From: Sorangium cellulosum So0157-2
Lineage (GTDB): Bacteria > Myxococcota_A > Polyangia > Polyangiales > Polyangiaceae
Reading direction: 5' to 3'
Assembly: GCF_000418325.1 (NCBI RefSeq)
Contig: NC_021658.1
Coordinates: 9,872,001 to 9,936,000 of the forward strand
DNA: 64,000 nucleotides
Positions 35,197 to 43,153 of this stretch are shown in pieces. The stretch's first letter is position 1. Every line of letters starts with the position of its first letter. Below the pieces are notes generated by a model that worked only from the letters and a program-made list of their open reading frames with translations, was not told where the DNA came from and did not search any database. The translations under genes were made by a program, and so were the position numbers.

Positions 35197-35653
35197 TTAC
35201 CCGTGCTGGATCTTGGCATGTCGAGGCACCACCCGTGGCACGAAAGTCTGGACACGCACCCCGCCCATCTGGACACGCACCCCGCCCATCTGGACACGCA
35301 CCCCGCCCATCTGGACACGCACCCCGCCCATCTGGACACGCACCCCGCCCATCTGGACACGCACCCCGCCCATCTGGACACGCACCCCGCCCATCTGGAC
35401 ACGCACCCCGCCCATCTGGACACGCACCCCGCCCATCTGGACACGCACCCCGCCCATCTGGACACGCACCCCGCCCATCTGGACACGCACCCCGCCCATC
35501 TGGACACGCACCCCGCCCATCTGGACACGCCGCAGCCCACCCGGACACGCCGCAGCCCACCCGGACACGCCGCGGCCCACCCGGACACGCCGCTCCCCTG
35601 GCTGCGCGCCGTGCGGCAGCGCCGCGCGTCCCCGCTCGCCCGCTAGCGCCGCC
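35197..35653. other. Intergenic region dominated by the tandem array
   Basis: 457 bp between the nuclease-like gene and ppsR, both on the minus strand. It contains 50 bp of nuclease leader, the 21-bp array, a degenerate 20-bp-period tail and about 50 bp before the ppsR stop. No gene is supported; the array is open in several frames only because its unit is a multiple of three without stop codons. Confidence 0.7.
35248..35600. repeat. Perfect 13-copy 21-bp tandem array with 20-bp degenerate tail
   Basis: Thirteen identical 21-bp units fill 35248-35520; each starts CTGGACACGC and ends CCCGCCCAT. Units of 20 bp follow from 35521: CTGGACACGCCGCAGCCCAC, then CCGGACACGCCGCAGCCCAC, CCGGACACGCCGCGGCCCAC and a partial copy. 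No spacers, so not CRISPR. Read on the minus strand every unit contains ATG and translates to MGGVRVQ in one frame. The array lies 51 bp upstream of the nuclease-like start. Perfect identity of 13 units suggests recent expansion. Confidence 0.95.
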
Positions 35654-36499
35654 TCACATCAGCGACGACCGCGCGGCCTTCGCGCGCTCGTCGCGCTCCT
35701 TCAGGTGCTCCAGGATGATCACCGCCGTCTCCTCGATGGCGCGCCCGGTGACGTCGACCACCGGCCACTCCGGGTGCGCGGCGAAGAGCCGGTTCGCGTA
35801 GTCGAGCTCCTGCCGCACATGCTCGCGCACCGCGTAGTTGGTCTCGGCCGGCATCCCGAGCTGGCGCAGGCGCGCCTGCCGGATCTCGCAGAGCTGGTCG
35901 ATCCCGATGGTCAGGCCGATGACCCGGTCCTGCGGGGCGTCCATGAGCTCGGGCGGCGGCGCCACGCCGAGCACGAGGGGCAGGTTCGCGACCTTGAGGC
36001 CGCGCTGCGCGAGCAGCGTCGACAGCGGCGTCTTCGACGTGCGGGAGACGCCGACGAGGACGATGTCCGCCCGCTTGAAGTTCCGCGGCTCCTTGCCGTC
36101 GTCGCTCTTCACCGCGAACTCCACCGCCTCGATGCGCCGGAAGTACTCCTCGCTCAGCGGCAGCATCGCGCTCGGCAGGTTGATCGGCTCCCGGTCGAGG
36201 AAGGTGCCGAGCCGGACGATGAGCGAGCCGATCAGATCGATCGCCTCGATGTTCAGCTGGGCCGTCGAGGCGTGCACGAACTCGCGCAGCTCGGGGCTCA
36301 CCACCGTGAACACCACGAGCGCGCCCTCCCGGGCCGCGCGCTCGAGCACCGGCCGCGCGACCTCCGGCGTGCGCACCCGGGTGTGGAGGCGGATCTGCAC
36401 CCCCGCGTCCGGGTACTGGAGCAGCGCGGCGCGCACGGCCTTCTCGGCCGTCTCTCCCGTGGAGTCGCTCAGGACGTCGATGAACTTCGGCTTGTCCAT
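35654..36499 (-). CDS. ppsR: Pyruvate, water dikinase / PPDK regulatory protein (DUF299)
   Basis: 281 residues, the usual length. The start MDKPKFIDVLSDSTGETAEKA and the P-loop-like ADIVLVGVSRTSKTPLSTLLA near residue 150 are signatures of the bifunctional kinase/pyrophosphorylase family; VIGLTIGIDQLCEIRQARL follows. These proteins inactivate phosphoenolpyruvate synthase or pyruvate phosphate dikinase by ADP-dependent phosphorylation and reactivate it by phosphorolysis, so they switch gluconeogenic flux. Whether the target here is PpsA or PPDK cannot be told. It is 100 bp downstream of dnaJ on the same strand. Confidence 0.95.
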   Translation of the reverse strand: MDKPKFIDVLSDSTGETAEKAVRAALLQYPDAGVQIRLHTRVRTPEVARPVLERAAREGALVVFTVVSPELREFVHASTAQLNIEAIDLIGSLIVRLGTFLDREPINLPSAMLPLSEEYFRRIEAVEFAVKSDDGKEPRNFKRADIVLVGVSRTSKTPLSTLLAQRGLKVANLPLVLGVAPPPELMDAPQDRVIGLTIGIDQLCEIRQARLRQLGMPAETNYAVREHVRQELDYANRLFAAHPEWPVVDVTGRAIEETAVIILEHLKERDERAKAARSSLM

Positions 36500-36599
36500 G
36501 TCGATGCCTCCGTCGCCGTGTCGGCGCAGGCGCTCGAGGCAGCGCTCGTGCCCCGGCGTTCAGCGGGACGCAGAGGATCGCCCGCGGGCGCGGGGCGGG

Positions 36600-37700
36600 T
36601 CAACCAAACAGCCCCTTGAGCTTGTCCATGAAGGTGACCTGCTGCGGCTGCACGTTCTCGCCGAGCTCCTTCGCCAGCTGGGCGATGAGCTCCTTCTGCG
36701 AGGCGGTGAGCTGCGTCGGCACCTCGACGCTCACCTCGACGAGCTGATCGCCGCGCCCGCCGACGACGCGGCGCGGTATGCCCTTGCCCTTGATGCGGAG
36801 CACCGAGCCCGGCTGGGTGCCCGGGGGGATCCGCAGCCGGCCCTTGCCGTCGAGCGTCGGGATCTCCAGCTCGCCGCCGAGCGCCGCGCGCGCGAACGAG
36901 ATCGGCACGGCGCACACGACGTCGTCGCCGATGCGACGGAAGAGCTCGTGCGGCGCGACGCGGATGGTGAGCTCGAGGTCGCCCGGCCCGCGATCGGGGC
37001 GGACGGCGTTGCCGCCGCGCTCCACGAGCCGGGTCGCGCCGTTCTCCACGCCCGCGGGGATGGTCACCTCGATCGTCTTCTGCTTCGCCGCGAGGCCGGC
37101 ACCGCGGCACGTCTTGCACGGGTCGATCACGATCCGCCCCGTGCCGCGGCACTTCCCGCACGGGCGCTCGATCGCGATGGGGAACATCCCCTGCTGCATC
37201 CGGACGCGGCCGCGGCCCGCGCACGCCGCGCACCGCTCGGTCGACGAGCCGGGCGCCGAGCCCGAGCCGGCGCAGTCGCCGCACGGCTCGACGCGATCGT
37301 AGGTGATCTGCTTCGCGCAGCCGAACGCCGCCTCCTCGAAGCTGATGCGCACCTCTTTCTGGAGCGTCCCGCGGTCGCCCACCTTGATGCCGAGGGCGCC
37401 GAGCAGGTCGCCGAAGATGGCGTCCAGGTTGAGGTCCTGCATGTCGAAGGGGACGCCCTGGAAGCCCGAGCCGGCGGCGGCGCCGACGGCGGCGGGGCCG
37501 AACCGATCGAACGCCGCGCGCTTCTGCGGGTCGCTCAGGATCTGGTAGGCCGCGTTCAGCTCCTTGAAGCGGACGTGCGCGCCCTGGTCCCCCGGGTTCT
37601 TGTCGGGATGGTGCTGCGCGGCGAGCCGCCGGAAAGCGCTCTTGATTTCATCCTGCGTCGAGGAACGCTCGACGCCCAACACTTCGTACGGATCCCGCAC
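36600..37700 (-). CDS. dnaJ: Chaperone DnaJ
   Basis: 366 residues from a GTG at 37700. J-domain at the N-terminus (DPYEVLGVERSSTQDEIKSAF, with the HPD motif in QHHPDKNPG), a shorter and less Gly/Phe-rich linker than in E. coli, then four CxxCxGxG-type zinc motifs (CGDCAGSGS, CAACAGRGR, CGKCRGTGR, CKTCRGAGL) and the C-terminal substrate-binding domains. It is a type I Hsp40 that stimulates DnaK ATPase. dnaK is not in this window. The gene lies 52 bp downstream of the acyl-CoA synthetase and may form an operon with ppsR. Confidence 0.95.
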   Translation of the reverse strand: MRDPYEVLGVERSSTQDEIKSAFRRLAAQHHPDKNPGDQGAHVRFKELNAAYQILSDPQKRAAFDRFGPAAVGAAAGSGFQGVPFDMQDLNLDAIFGDLLGALGIKVGDRGTLQKEVRISFEEAAFGCAKQITYDRVEPCGDCAGSGSAPGSSTERCAACAGRGRVRMQQGMFPIAIERPCGKCRGTGRIVIDPCKTCRGAGLAAKQKTIEVTIPAGVENGATRLVERGGNAVRPDRGPGDLELTIRVAPHELFRRIGDDVVCAVPISFARAALGGELEIPTLDGKGRLRIPPGTQPGSVLRIKGKGIPRRVVGGRGDQLVEVSVEVPTQLTASQKELIAQLAKELGENVQPQQVTFMDKLKGLFG

Positions 37701-37752
37701 GAGGTGCGAAATAGCATCGATCGCCCCCCCGGGACAGCGGCTAGCGGCGCGC

Positions 37753-39507
37753 CTATCCCGCTGGTTTCCGCTCGGGTCCGGCGAGCTCGCGCTTCATCAC
37801 CTTGCCCGTCGGGTTGCGCGGCAACGCGTCGACGAAGACGATCTCGCGCGGGACCTTGGGGCTCGCGAGCGCGGCGCGGCAGTGCGCCTTGATGTCGTCC
37901 TCGCTCGCGGACGCGCCGGGGCGCAGGGCGACGAACGCGCGCACCCGCTCCCCCCAGGCGCGATCCGGCGCCCCCACCACGGCGGCCTCGGCGACCGCCG
38001 GGTGATCGTGGAGCACCGCCTCCACCTCGGCGGGGTACACGTTCACGCCGCCCGAGATGATGAGGTCCCGCTTGCGGCCTTCGATGTGGTAGCAGCCGCG
38101 CGCGTCGCGGCGCGCGAGGTCGCCGACCGAGAAGTAGCCGTCCAGCGTCGACGCGCGCGTGGCGCCGGGATCTCTGTGGTAGCCGGACACGAGCAGGGGG
38201 CTCCTCACGTAGAGCTCGCCCACCTCGCCGTCCCGGCACGGCCTGCCGTCGTCGCCCACGAGCAGGAGCGCGCTGCCGGCGACCGGGCGCCCGATGGTGC
38301 CCGGCGACGCGCGCAGATCCTCGGGGCCCGCGATCGTCACGATGCCCGTCTCGGTCGCGCCGTAGAAGTTGAAGAGCTTGTCGCCGAACACCCCCATGAC
38401 CTCGGCCGCGAGCGCCGGCGGCAGCGGCGCGCCGCCGGCGAAGATCGCGGTGAGCGACGACGTGTCGTAGGCGCGGAGGCGCGCCTCGCCGAGCTCGAGC
38501 ACGCGGTGGAGCATCGTCGGGACGACCGCCGTGGTGGTCACGCGGTAGCGCTGGATCGCCTCGAGGAAGAGCTCCGGGTGGAACTCCGGCAAGATCACGA
38601 TCGTCGCGCCGAGGACGAGCGACAGGTTCACGAAGCCGAACGCGGTGAGGTGGTAGAGCGGGCACACGGCGAGGTGCACGTCGCCCGCGCGCATCGGGGT
38701 CGCGCCGATCGCGCCGAGCGCCGACATGACGACCCCGCCGCCGAAGCCGCGCACCGCGCCCTTCGGCTTGCCGGTCGTGCCGGAGGTGTACATCACCACC
38801 GCGGCGCGCTCGCTCCGGTCCGGCGCGGCGCCGGGCTCGGCGAGGAGCTCGTCGAAGCGCGAGAAGCCCGGCGCGCCCTCGCCGACCGCGATCATCGCCT
38901 CGGGCGGGATCCCCTCGAGCCGCGGCGCGGCCTCGCGGATCACGCCGGCGATGTCGGCGTCGAACACGAGCAGCCGCGCCCCGGAGTGGCCGGCCAGGTA
39001 CGAGAGCTCGGCCGGGGTCGATCGCCAGGAGGCCGTCACCACGGACGCGCCGACGCGGGCGAGCGCGATCTGGCACATCACGAACTCGGGGCGGTTCTTG
39101 AGCGCGAGCAGCACGGTCGCGCCCGGGCCGACGCCGCGCCGGTCGAGCGCGTGGCCGAGCCGCTCGATCGCCTCGTTCAGCGCGAAGAACGAGTGGACCC
39201 GATCCTCGGCCGGGGCCGCCGCCTCCCCCTCGGCCGCGCGGCGCCCGAGGCTCCGCGGCCCGAGGCTCCGTGGATCGATCACCGCGATGCGGTGCGGGCT
39301 GTTCTCGGCGTAGAACCGGAAGAGGAGCGACGGGTTCGCCTTGCCCTTCGCGAGCTCGCGCGCGAGGACCTTGAGCCCCGGCCAACGCAGCGCGGCGAGG
39401 AGCCCCGTCTGCGTCACCGCCCGTCCGGCGACGAGCGCCCCGTCCTTGAGCGCGGAGGCCCTGCGCCGCCCGCTCGCGAGCGCCGCCCTGACATGACCGA
39501 GTTCCAT
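37753..39507 (-). CDS. AMP-dependent acyl-CoA synthetase
   Basis: 584 residues. ANL-superfamily motifs are all present: P-loop YTSGTTGKPKGAVRG near residue 232, YGATETGIVT near residue 375, the hinge region SVGDLARRDARGCYHIEGRKRDLIISGGVNVYP, and the C-terminal catalytic Lys in NPTGKVMKREL. This arrangement fits medium/long-chain fatty acyl-CoA ligases of the FadD3/CaiC-like group. The substrate is unknown. An N-terminal extension of about 70 residues precedes the core. It is divergent from the PilZ gene with only 48 bp between, so both promoters must sit in that gap. Confidence 0.92.
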   Translation of the reverse strand: MELGHVRAALASGRRRASALKDGALVAGRAVTQTGLLAALRWPGLKVLARELAKGKANPSLLFRFYAENSPHRIAVIDPRSLGPRSLGRRAAEGEAAAPAEDRVHSFFALNEAIERLGHALDRRGVGPGATVLLALKNRPEFVMCQIALARVGASVVTASWRSTPAELSYLAGHSGARLLVFDADIAGVIREAAPRLEGIPPEAMIAVGEGAPGFSRFDELLAEPGAAPDRSERAAVVMYTSGTTGKPKGAVRGFGGGVVMSALGAIGATPMRAGDVHLAVCPLYHLTAFGFVNLSLVLGATIVILPEFHPELFLEAIQRYRVTTTAVVPTMLHRVLELGEARLRAYDTSSLTAIFAGGAPLPPALAAEVMGVFGDKLFNFYGATETGIVTIAGPEDLRASPGTIGRPVAGSALLLVGDDGRPCRDGEVGELYVRSPLLVSGYHRDPGATRASTLDGYFSVGDLARRDARGCYHIEGRKRDLIISGGVNVYPAEVEAVLHDHPAVAEAAVVGAPDRAWGERVRAFVALRPGASASEDDIKAHCRAALASPKVPREIVFVDALPRNPTGKVMKRELAGPERKPAG

Positions 39508-39555
39508 GGGCGGCGACTTTACTCTGGCCCTCGCGCGCCGTGGTAGGGTGGTGCC

Positions 39556-39960
39556 GTGACGGAGGCAGACCGCCGCTCAGCCCAGCGCGCCGCGATCGAG
39601 CTGAGCGTGGAGTACAAGCGACTCAACACGTTCTTCGCCGACTACACGCGCAACATCTCGAAGGGCGGGACCTTCATCCGAACGGAGCGCCCGCTCGCGA
39701 TCGGCACGGAGTTCGTCTTCGCCCTCTCGATCCGCAACCTGGCCGAGCCGCTCCGCCTCCGCGGCCGGGTGAAGTGGATCGTGATGCCCGCCGAGGCGAC
39801 GGAGACGGCCCCGGCGGGGATGGGCATCGAGTTCCAGTACGCGAGCGAGGCGGAGCGCGGCGCGACCGAGGCGGTGGTCGAGCAGCTGATGATGAACGAG
39901 CTCGGCGAAACGCTCGCCTCCAAGCTGCTCGGCCGCAAGCTCGGCGACGGCGCGCGGTAG
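39556..39960 (+). CDS. Stand-alone PilZ-domain protein
   Basis: 134 residues from a GTG. The N-terminus RRSAQRAAIELSVEYKRL has the Arg-rich approach of a PilZ domain; DYTRNISKGGTFIRTERPLAIGT is the second conserved motif, (D/N)xSxxG. This is the compact PilZ type frequent in Myxococcota (resembling TIGR02266). PilZ domains usually bind cyclic di-GMP, but the first motif is not the canonical RxxxR, so binding is uncertain. An exact 16-bp duplication (39950-39965 and 39968-39983) covers its stop codon. Confidence 0.88.
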   Translation: MTEADRRSAQRAAIELSVEYKRLNTFFADYTRNISKGGTFIRTERPLAIGTEFVFALSIRNLAEPLRLRGRVKWIVMPAEATETAPAGMGIEFQYASEAERGATEAVVEQLMMNELGETLASKLLGRKLGDGAR

Positions 39961-40039
39961 CGCTGGAGCGCGCGGTAGCGCTGAAGACAGAGCGGCCCGG
40001 GGGGTGCGCGCACGCTGTGCCCGTGTACACTGCCTCGCA

Positions 40040-42283
40040 ATGTCGCTGCCGACCCTGCCCCCCCGGCGCCGTCTCGCCCGGGGTCTCGCCGCGCTCGCCC
40101 TCGCGCTCTCTCCCCTCGCCTGCGCAGCCTCCGGCACGCCGGGGGCGAAGGGCCCGCCCGGCGCCGAAGGCCGCGCCGCCCCCGTCGAGGTCCGCGACGC
40201 CGATTTCTCCGCCAGCCTCTACACGATCGTGCGCGACGGCAAGCAGAGCTCGCAGCGCACGGGCCTGCTCATCGGCGTGGTCCGCCGGCAGCTCGCGCAC
40301 GCCGCGGCGCGCTTCCACGCCGGGCAGCCGAGCCGGGGCGTCGACAGCGTCCGCGGCGCGCTCTACCTCGTCCGTCCCGGCGAGGGCCACGCCGAGATGA
40401 TCGACGCCGTGGGCGAGCGCGCCCTCGACGGCGCGATCGAGCGGCTGAGCCCCCGCGGCGACGAGGGGCGGGTGCGGGCGCTCATGGAGCTCCGCGCCGC
40501 CGCGCTGCCGGCCGGCAGCCGGGCCCGCGCCGAGGTCGACGAGCACCTCGCCGCGCTCGATCGCTGGATGAAGGATACGCGCACCGGCGGGCCGCTCGAG
40601 CAGCTCGGCATGGAGCAGCGCGCGTCCGTCTCGCGCGCCCTCCTCGACAGCCGCCCCGAGGCGATCCAGCGCGCGGCCGCCGCCACCGCGGCGTGGATCG
40701 ACCGGGCGATCGAGTTCAACATCGAGTACCGGCAAGGGGGGAAGCGGCCGGAGCGCGAGGAGGCGGTCGAGGCGGCGCGCGCGCTGGAGTCGGGCGGCGC
40801 GAGCATGGCCGCGCTGTTCCTGCGCTACGGGGACGCGCAGGGCGCGCTCGAGCAGATCGACCGCACGAGCGCGCGCCGGGTGATCCCGCCCGGTCTGTAC
40901 GATCGGCTCAAGGCCGCGGCGTCCGACGGCGACGCGGTCTCGTGGCAGGCGCTCGCGGCTGCCTTCGCCCACCACGACACGCAGGAGCGCGACGCCGAGA
41001 CCGGGATGCTGCAGGACCTGCTCGACGGGGCGATCTGGGGCACGGCCCTGGAGGCGTACCGGCGCGACCCGCAGAGCTACGACAGCGCATCGCTGCTCTC
41101 CCAGGTGATGATCCGCCTCGGCATGTCGGAGGCGACGCCGCTCCTCCTGGCCGGCGCGCTCGGCGACCGGCCGAGCGCCGGCGCGCTCGGGTCCGCGCTG
41201 GGGCTCGTGCTGGGCGCGCTCTCGGAGGAGGCGTCGAACGACGACTTCGAGGCCGCGCGGCGCACCTACAACGCCGCGGGTCCGCTGCTCGTGCTCGCCG
41301 ACCGGGCGGCGCGCGGCGGCGCCGCGGTGGATCCCTCGGGCGCGCGCGTCCGGTCCCTCATGGCGTCGCTCGAGCTGCGCGCCGGCAACCTCGCCGGCGC
41401 GCTGCCGCTGCTCCGCGCGGCGACGGCGGCCGAGCCGACGGTCAACGGGCTCACGCTGCTCGCGATGGCCGAGCGGCAGTCCGGCGAGCTCCAGGCCGCG
41501 CTGGAGGACGTGCGGCGGGCGCTGGGCGCGCCGGACGCGCGCACCGCGCCGCTCGAGGTCATCCAGGCGCACCTGCTCGCCTTCGAGCTCCACCGCGAGG
41601 CCGGCACGCAGGACCGGGCCAAGGAGTCGCTCGACGCGGCGCTCGCCGCCGCGCTCGACGCCCGGCAGCGCGCGCGGGATCCCGGCGCCAAGGCGCGGAC
41701 GGAGCGGCTGCTCGGGCGCATCCTCGACGGCTACGGCGACGAGAAGGGCGCGACCCGGGCTTACGAGCGGGCGTTCGCCCTGGTGGCCGCCGAGCCGCCG
41801 CAGCTCGGCGCCACGATGCTCGACGCCGTGGGGCGCGCGCTCGTCGAGCGCGATCTCCCCGCCGCGCGGCGGGCGCTGAAGCGCGGCCTCGAGGCGAACC
41901 TGGACGAGGAGGATCTCGTCTACGGCGGGCTCTGGGTCCTGCTGCTGGAGCGCTCCCTCGGCGTCGCGACGGACGGCACCGCGGGCCGCGCGCTGGACAG
42001 CGCGGTGAACCGCGCGTCCTGGACAGGAAAGCTCGCGGCCTGGGCGAACGGCAAGATCAGCGACGCGGATCTCGGCAAGCTCGCCCAGAACGCAGCGCAG
42101 CGCGTGGAGGCGCAATTTTACACGGCCATGGCCAAGAAGGCGGCCGGCGATGCGGGCGCGGACGAGCGGCTCCGGGCGGTGTCGAAGAGCCCTGTCATCG
42201 ACCTGCTCGAGGTGCACCTCGCGCGCGAGATGCTGGCCCCCGAGCTGCGGCTCGAGCTGCCCCGCAACGCGAGCCTCCCGTAG
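40040..42283 (+). CDS. TPR-like lipoprotein
   Basis: 747 residues from the ATG at 40040. The signal ends in LALSPLAC, a lipobox with the Cys near residue 28. The rest is an all-helical Ala/Leu/Arg-rich chain with degenerate TPR units (VRSLMASLELRAGNLAGALPLLRAATAAEPTVNGLTLLAMAERQSGELQAALEDVRRAL is the clearest region, spanning about residues 435-495, shown here only in outline). A protein-protein interaction scaffold in the periplasm or at the outer membrane is likely; its partners are unknown. It lies 79 bp after PilZ on the same strand. Confidence 0.75.
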   Translation: MSLPTLPPRRRLARGLAALALALSPLACAASGTPGAKGPPGAEGRAAPVEVRDADFSASLYTIVRDGKQSSQRTGLLIGVVRRQLAHAAARFHAGQPSRGVDSVRGALYLVRPGEGHAEMIDAVGERALDGAIERLSPRGDEGRVRALMELRAAALPAGSRARAEVDEHLAALDRWMKDTRTGGPLEQLGMEQRASVSRALLDSRPEAIQRAAAATAAWIDRAIEFNIEYRQGGKRPEREEAVEAARALESGGASMAALFLRYGDAQGALEQIDRTSARRVIPPGLYDRLKAAASDGDAVSWQALAAAFAHHDTQERDAETGMLQDLLDGAIWGTALEAYRRDPQSYDSASLLSQVMIRLGMSEATPLLLAGALGDRPSAGALGSALGLVLGALSEEASNDDFEAARRTYNAAGPLLVLADRAARGGAAVDPSGARVRSLMASLELRAGNLAGALPLLRAATAAEPTVNGLTLLAMAERQSGELQAALEDVRRALGAPDARTAPLEVIQAHLLAFELHREAGTQDRAKESLDAALAAALDARQRARDPGAKARTERLLGRILDGYGDEKGATRAYERAFALVAAEPPQLGATMLDAVGRALVERDLPAARRALKRGLEANLDEEDLVYGGLWVLLLERSLGVATDGTAGRALDSAVNRASWTGKLAAWANGKISDADLGKLAQNAAQRVEAQFYTAMAKKAAGDAGADERLRAVSKSPVIDLLEVHLAREMLAPELRLELPRNASLP

Positions 42284-42448
42284 CGGCCCGGGCTGCTCCG
42301 CGGCGCGAGCCTCCCTTCAAGGTGGGATGCCGTCCCCGCGCTGGGCAGGCGGCGAGGTGGTCGGATGGCCAGCGCGCGGCGCGCGAAACCGCGCGCGCGG
42401 CGAGAAAAGGACTTCCACGCATGCGCGCTCTTGTTCGATCATCGTTTG

Positions 42449-43012
42449 ATGTCCGATGACCGGAACGATCCGCTCGAGAAGCTCGCCTCCGCTCACCGGA
42501 GCCTGGAAGAGAACCTGAACGACCTCGCGCGCGCCGCGCGGGCGCTCGGAGATCCCCGCGGGCGCGCCGCCGCGCTCGAGGGCCTCTCCAGCGTGGTGGC
42601 CTACTTCGAGCGGTCGATGAGCCGGCACCACGAGGACGAGGAGCGCTCGCTGTTCCCGCGGCTCGCGGTGCTCGAGGCCATCGCGCCGACGCTCGAGCGC
42701 CTGCGGCAGGAGCACAAGGCGCATCAGCGCGCGATCAACGAGCTGCGCGCCGCGATCGAGCGAGACGGCGGCCCCGAGGCGCTGGAGAAGCTCCCCCAGC
42801 TCATCGAGGACCTGCGCGCCGCGTACCATCGGCACGTGACCTGCGAGGAGCAGGAGGTGTTTCCGGCCGCTCGCCGGTTCCTGCAGGCGTCGGCCATGCA
42901 CGGGATCATGAACGAGATGGAGACGCGCCGGGGTCGCGGCGGGCACGGCAACCCCGCCAAGGGGATCAGCGGGCGCCCCTACCGGCCCGGCGGGATGCGC
43001 AGGGGCCCGTGA
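42449..43012 (+). CDS. Hemerythrin HHE-domain protein
   Basis: 187 residues from the ATG at 42449. The four-helix iron site is visible: His in LASAHRSLEENL, His and Glu in SRHHEDEERSLFPRL, His in RQEHKAHQRAIN, and His plus Glu in YHRHVTCEEQEVFPAARR. Such proteins bind a di-iron centre and have roles in oxygen or NO handling, iron storage or signalling. The C-terminal 30 residues are Gly/Arg-rich and probably disordered. Its stop codon lies in the first copy of a 50-bp direct repeat. Confidence 0.9.
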   Translation: MSDDRNDPLEKLASAHRSLEENLNDLARAARALGDPRGRAAALEGLSSVVAYFERSMSRHHEDEERSLFPRLAVLEAIAPTLERLRQEHKAHQRAINELRAAIERDGGPEALEKLPQLIEDLRAAYHRHVTCEEQEVFPAARRFLQASAMHGIMNEMETRRGRGGHGNPAKGISGRPYRPGGMRRGP

Positions 43013-43137
43013 CGGCGCGGCGAGCTCGACGCGCTCGTCCAGCGCGCGCCGCGCCAGTGTGACGGCGCGGCGAGCTCGACGCGCTCGTCCAGCGCGCGCT
43101 CGTCCAGCGCGCGCTCGCCCAGCGCGCGCTCGCCCAG
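43009..43137. repeat. 50-bp direct repeat plus 15-bp tandem units
   Basis: A 40-bp sequence at 43009-43048 recurs exactly at 43059-43098 (period 50 bp). It runs into 15-bp units GCTCGTCCAGCGCGC (43083-43097, 43098-43112) and GCTCGCCCAGCGCGC (43113-43127, then a partial copy). The block fills the gap between convergent hemerythrin and TPR genes. Confidence 0.85.
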
Positions 43138-43153
43138 TTGAGAGCGCGCCGCG

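Noticed and set aside
35197..35580. Coding gene for a repetitive MGGVRVQ peptide
   Set aside because: The array is open in several frames on both strands simply because its unit has no stop codon and is a multiple of three; the 20-bp tail breaks the frame. Kept only as a possible leader peptide.
35248..35600. CRISPR array
   Set aside because: The 21-bp units are directly joined without spacers, and there are no cas genes in the window.
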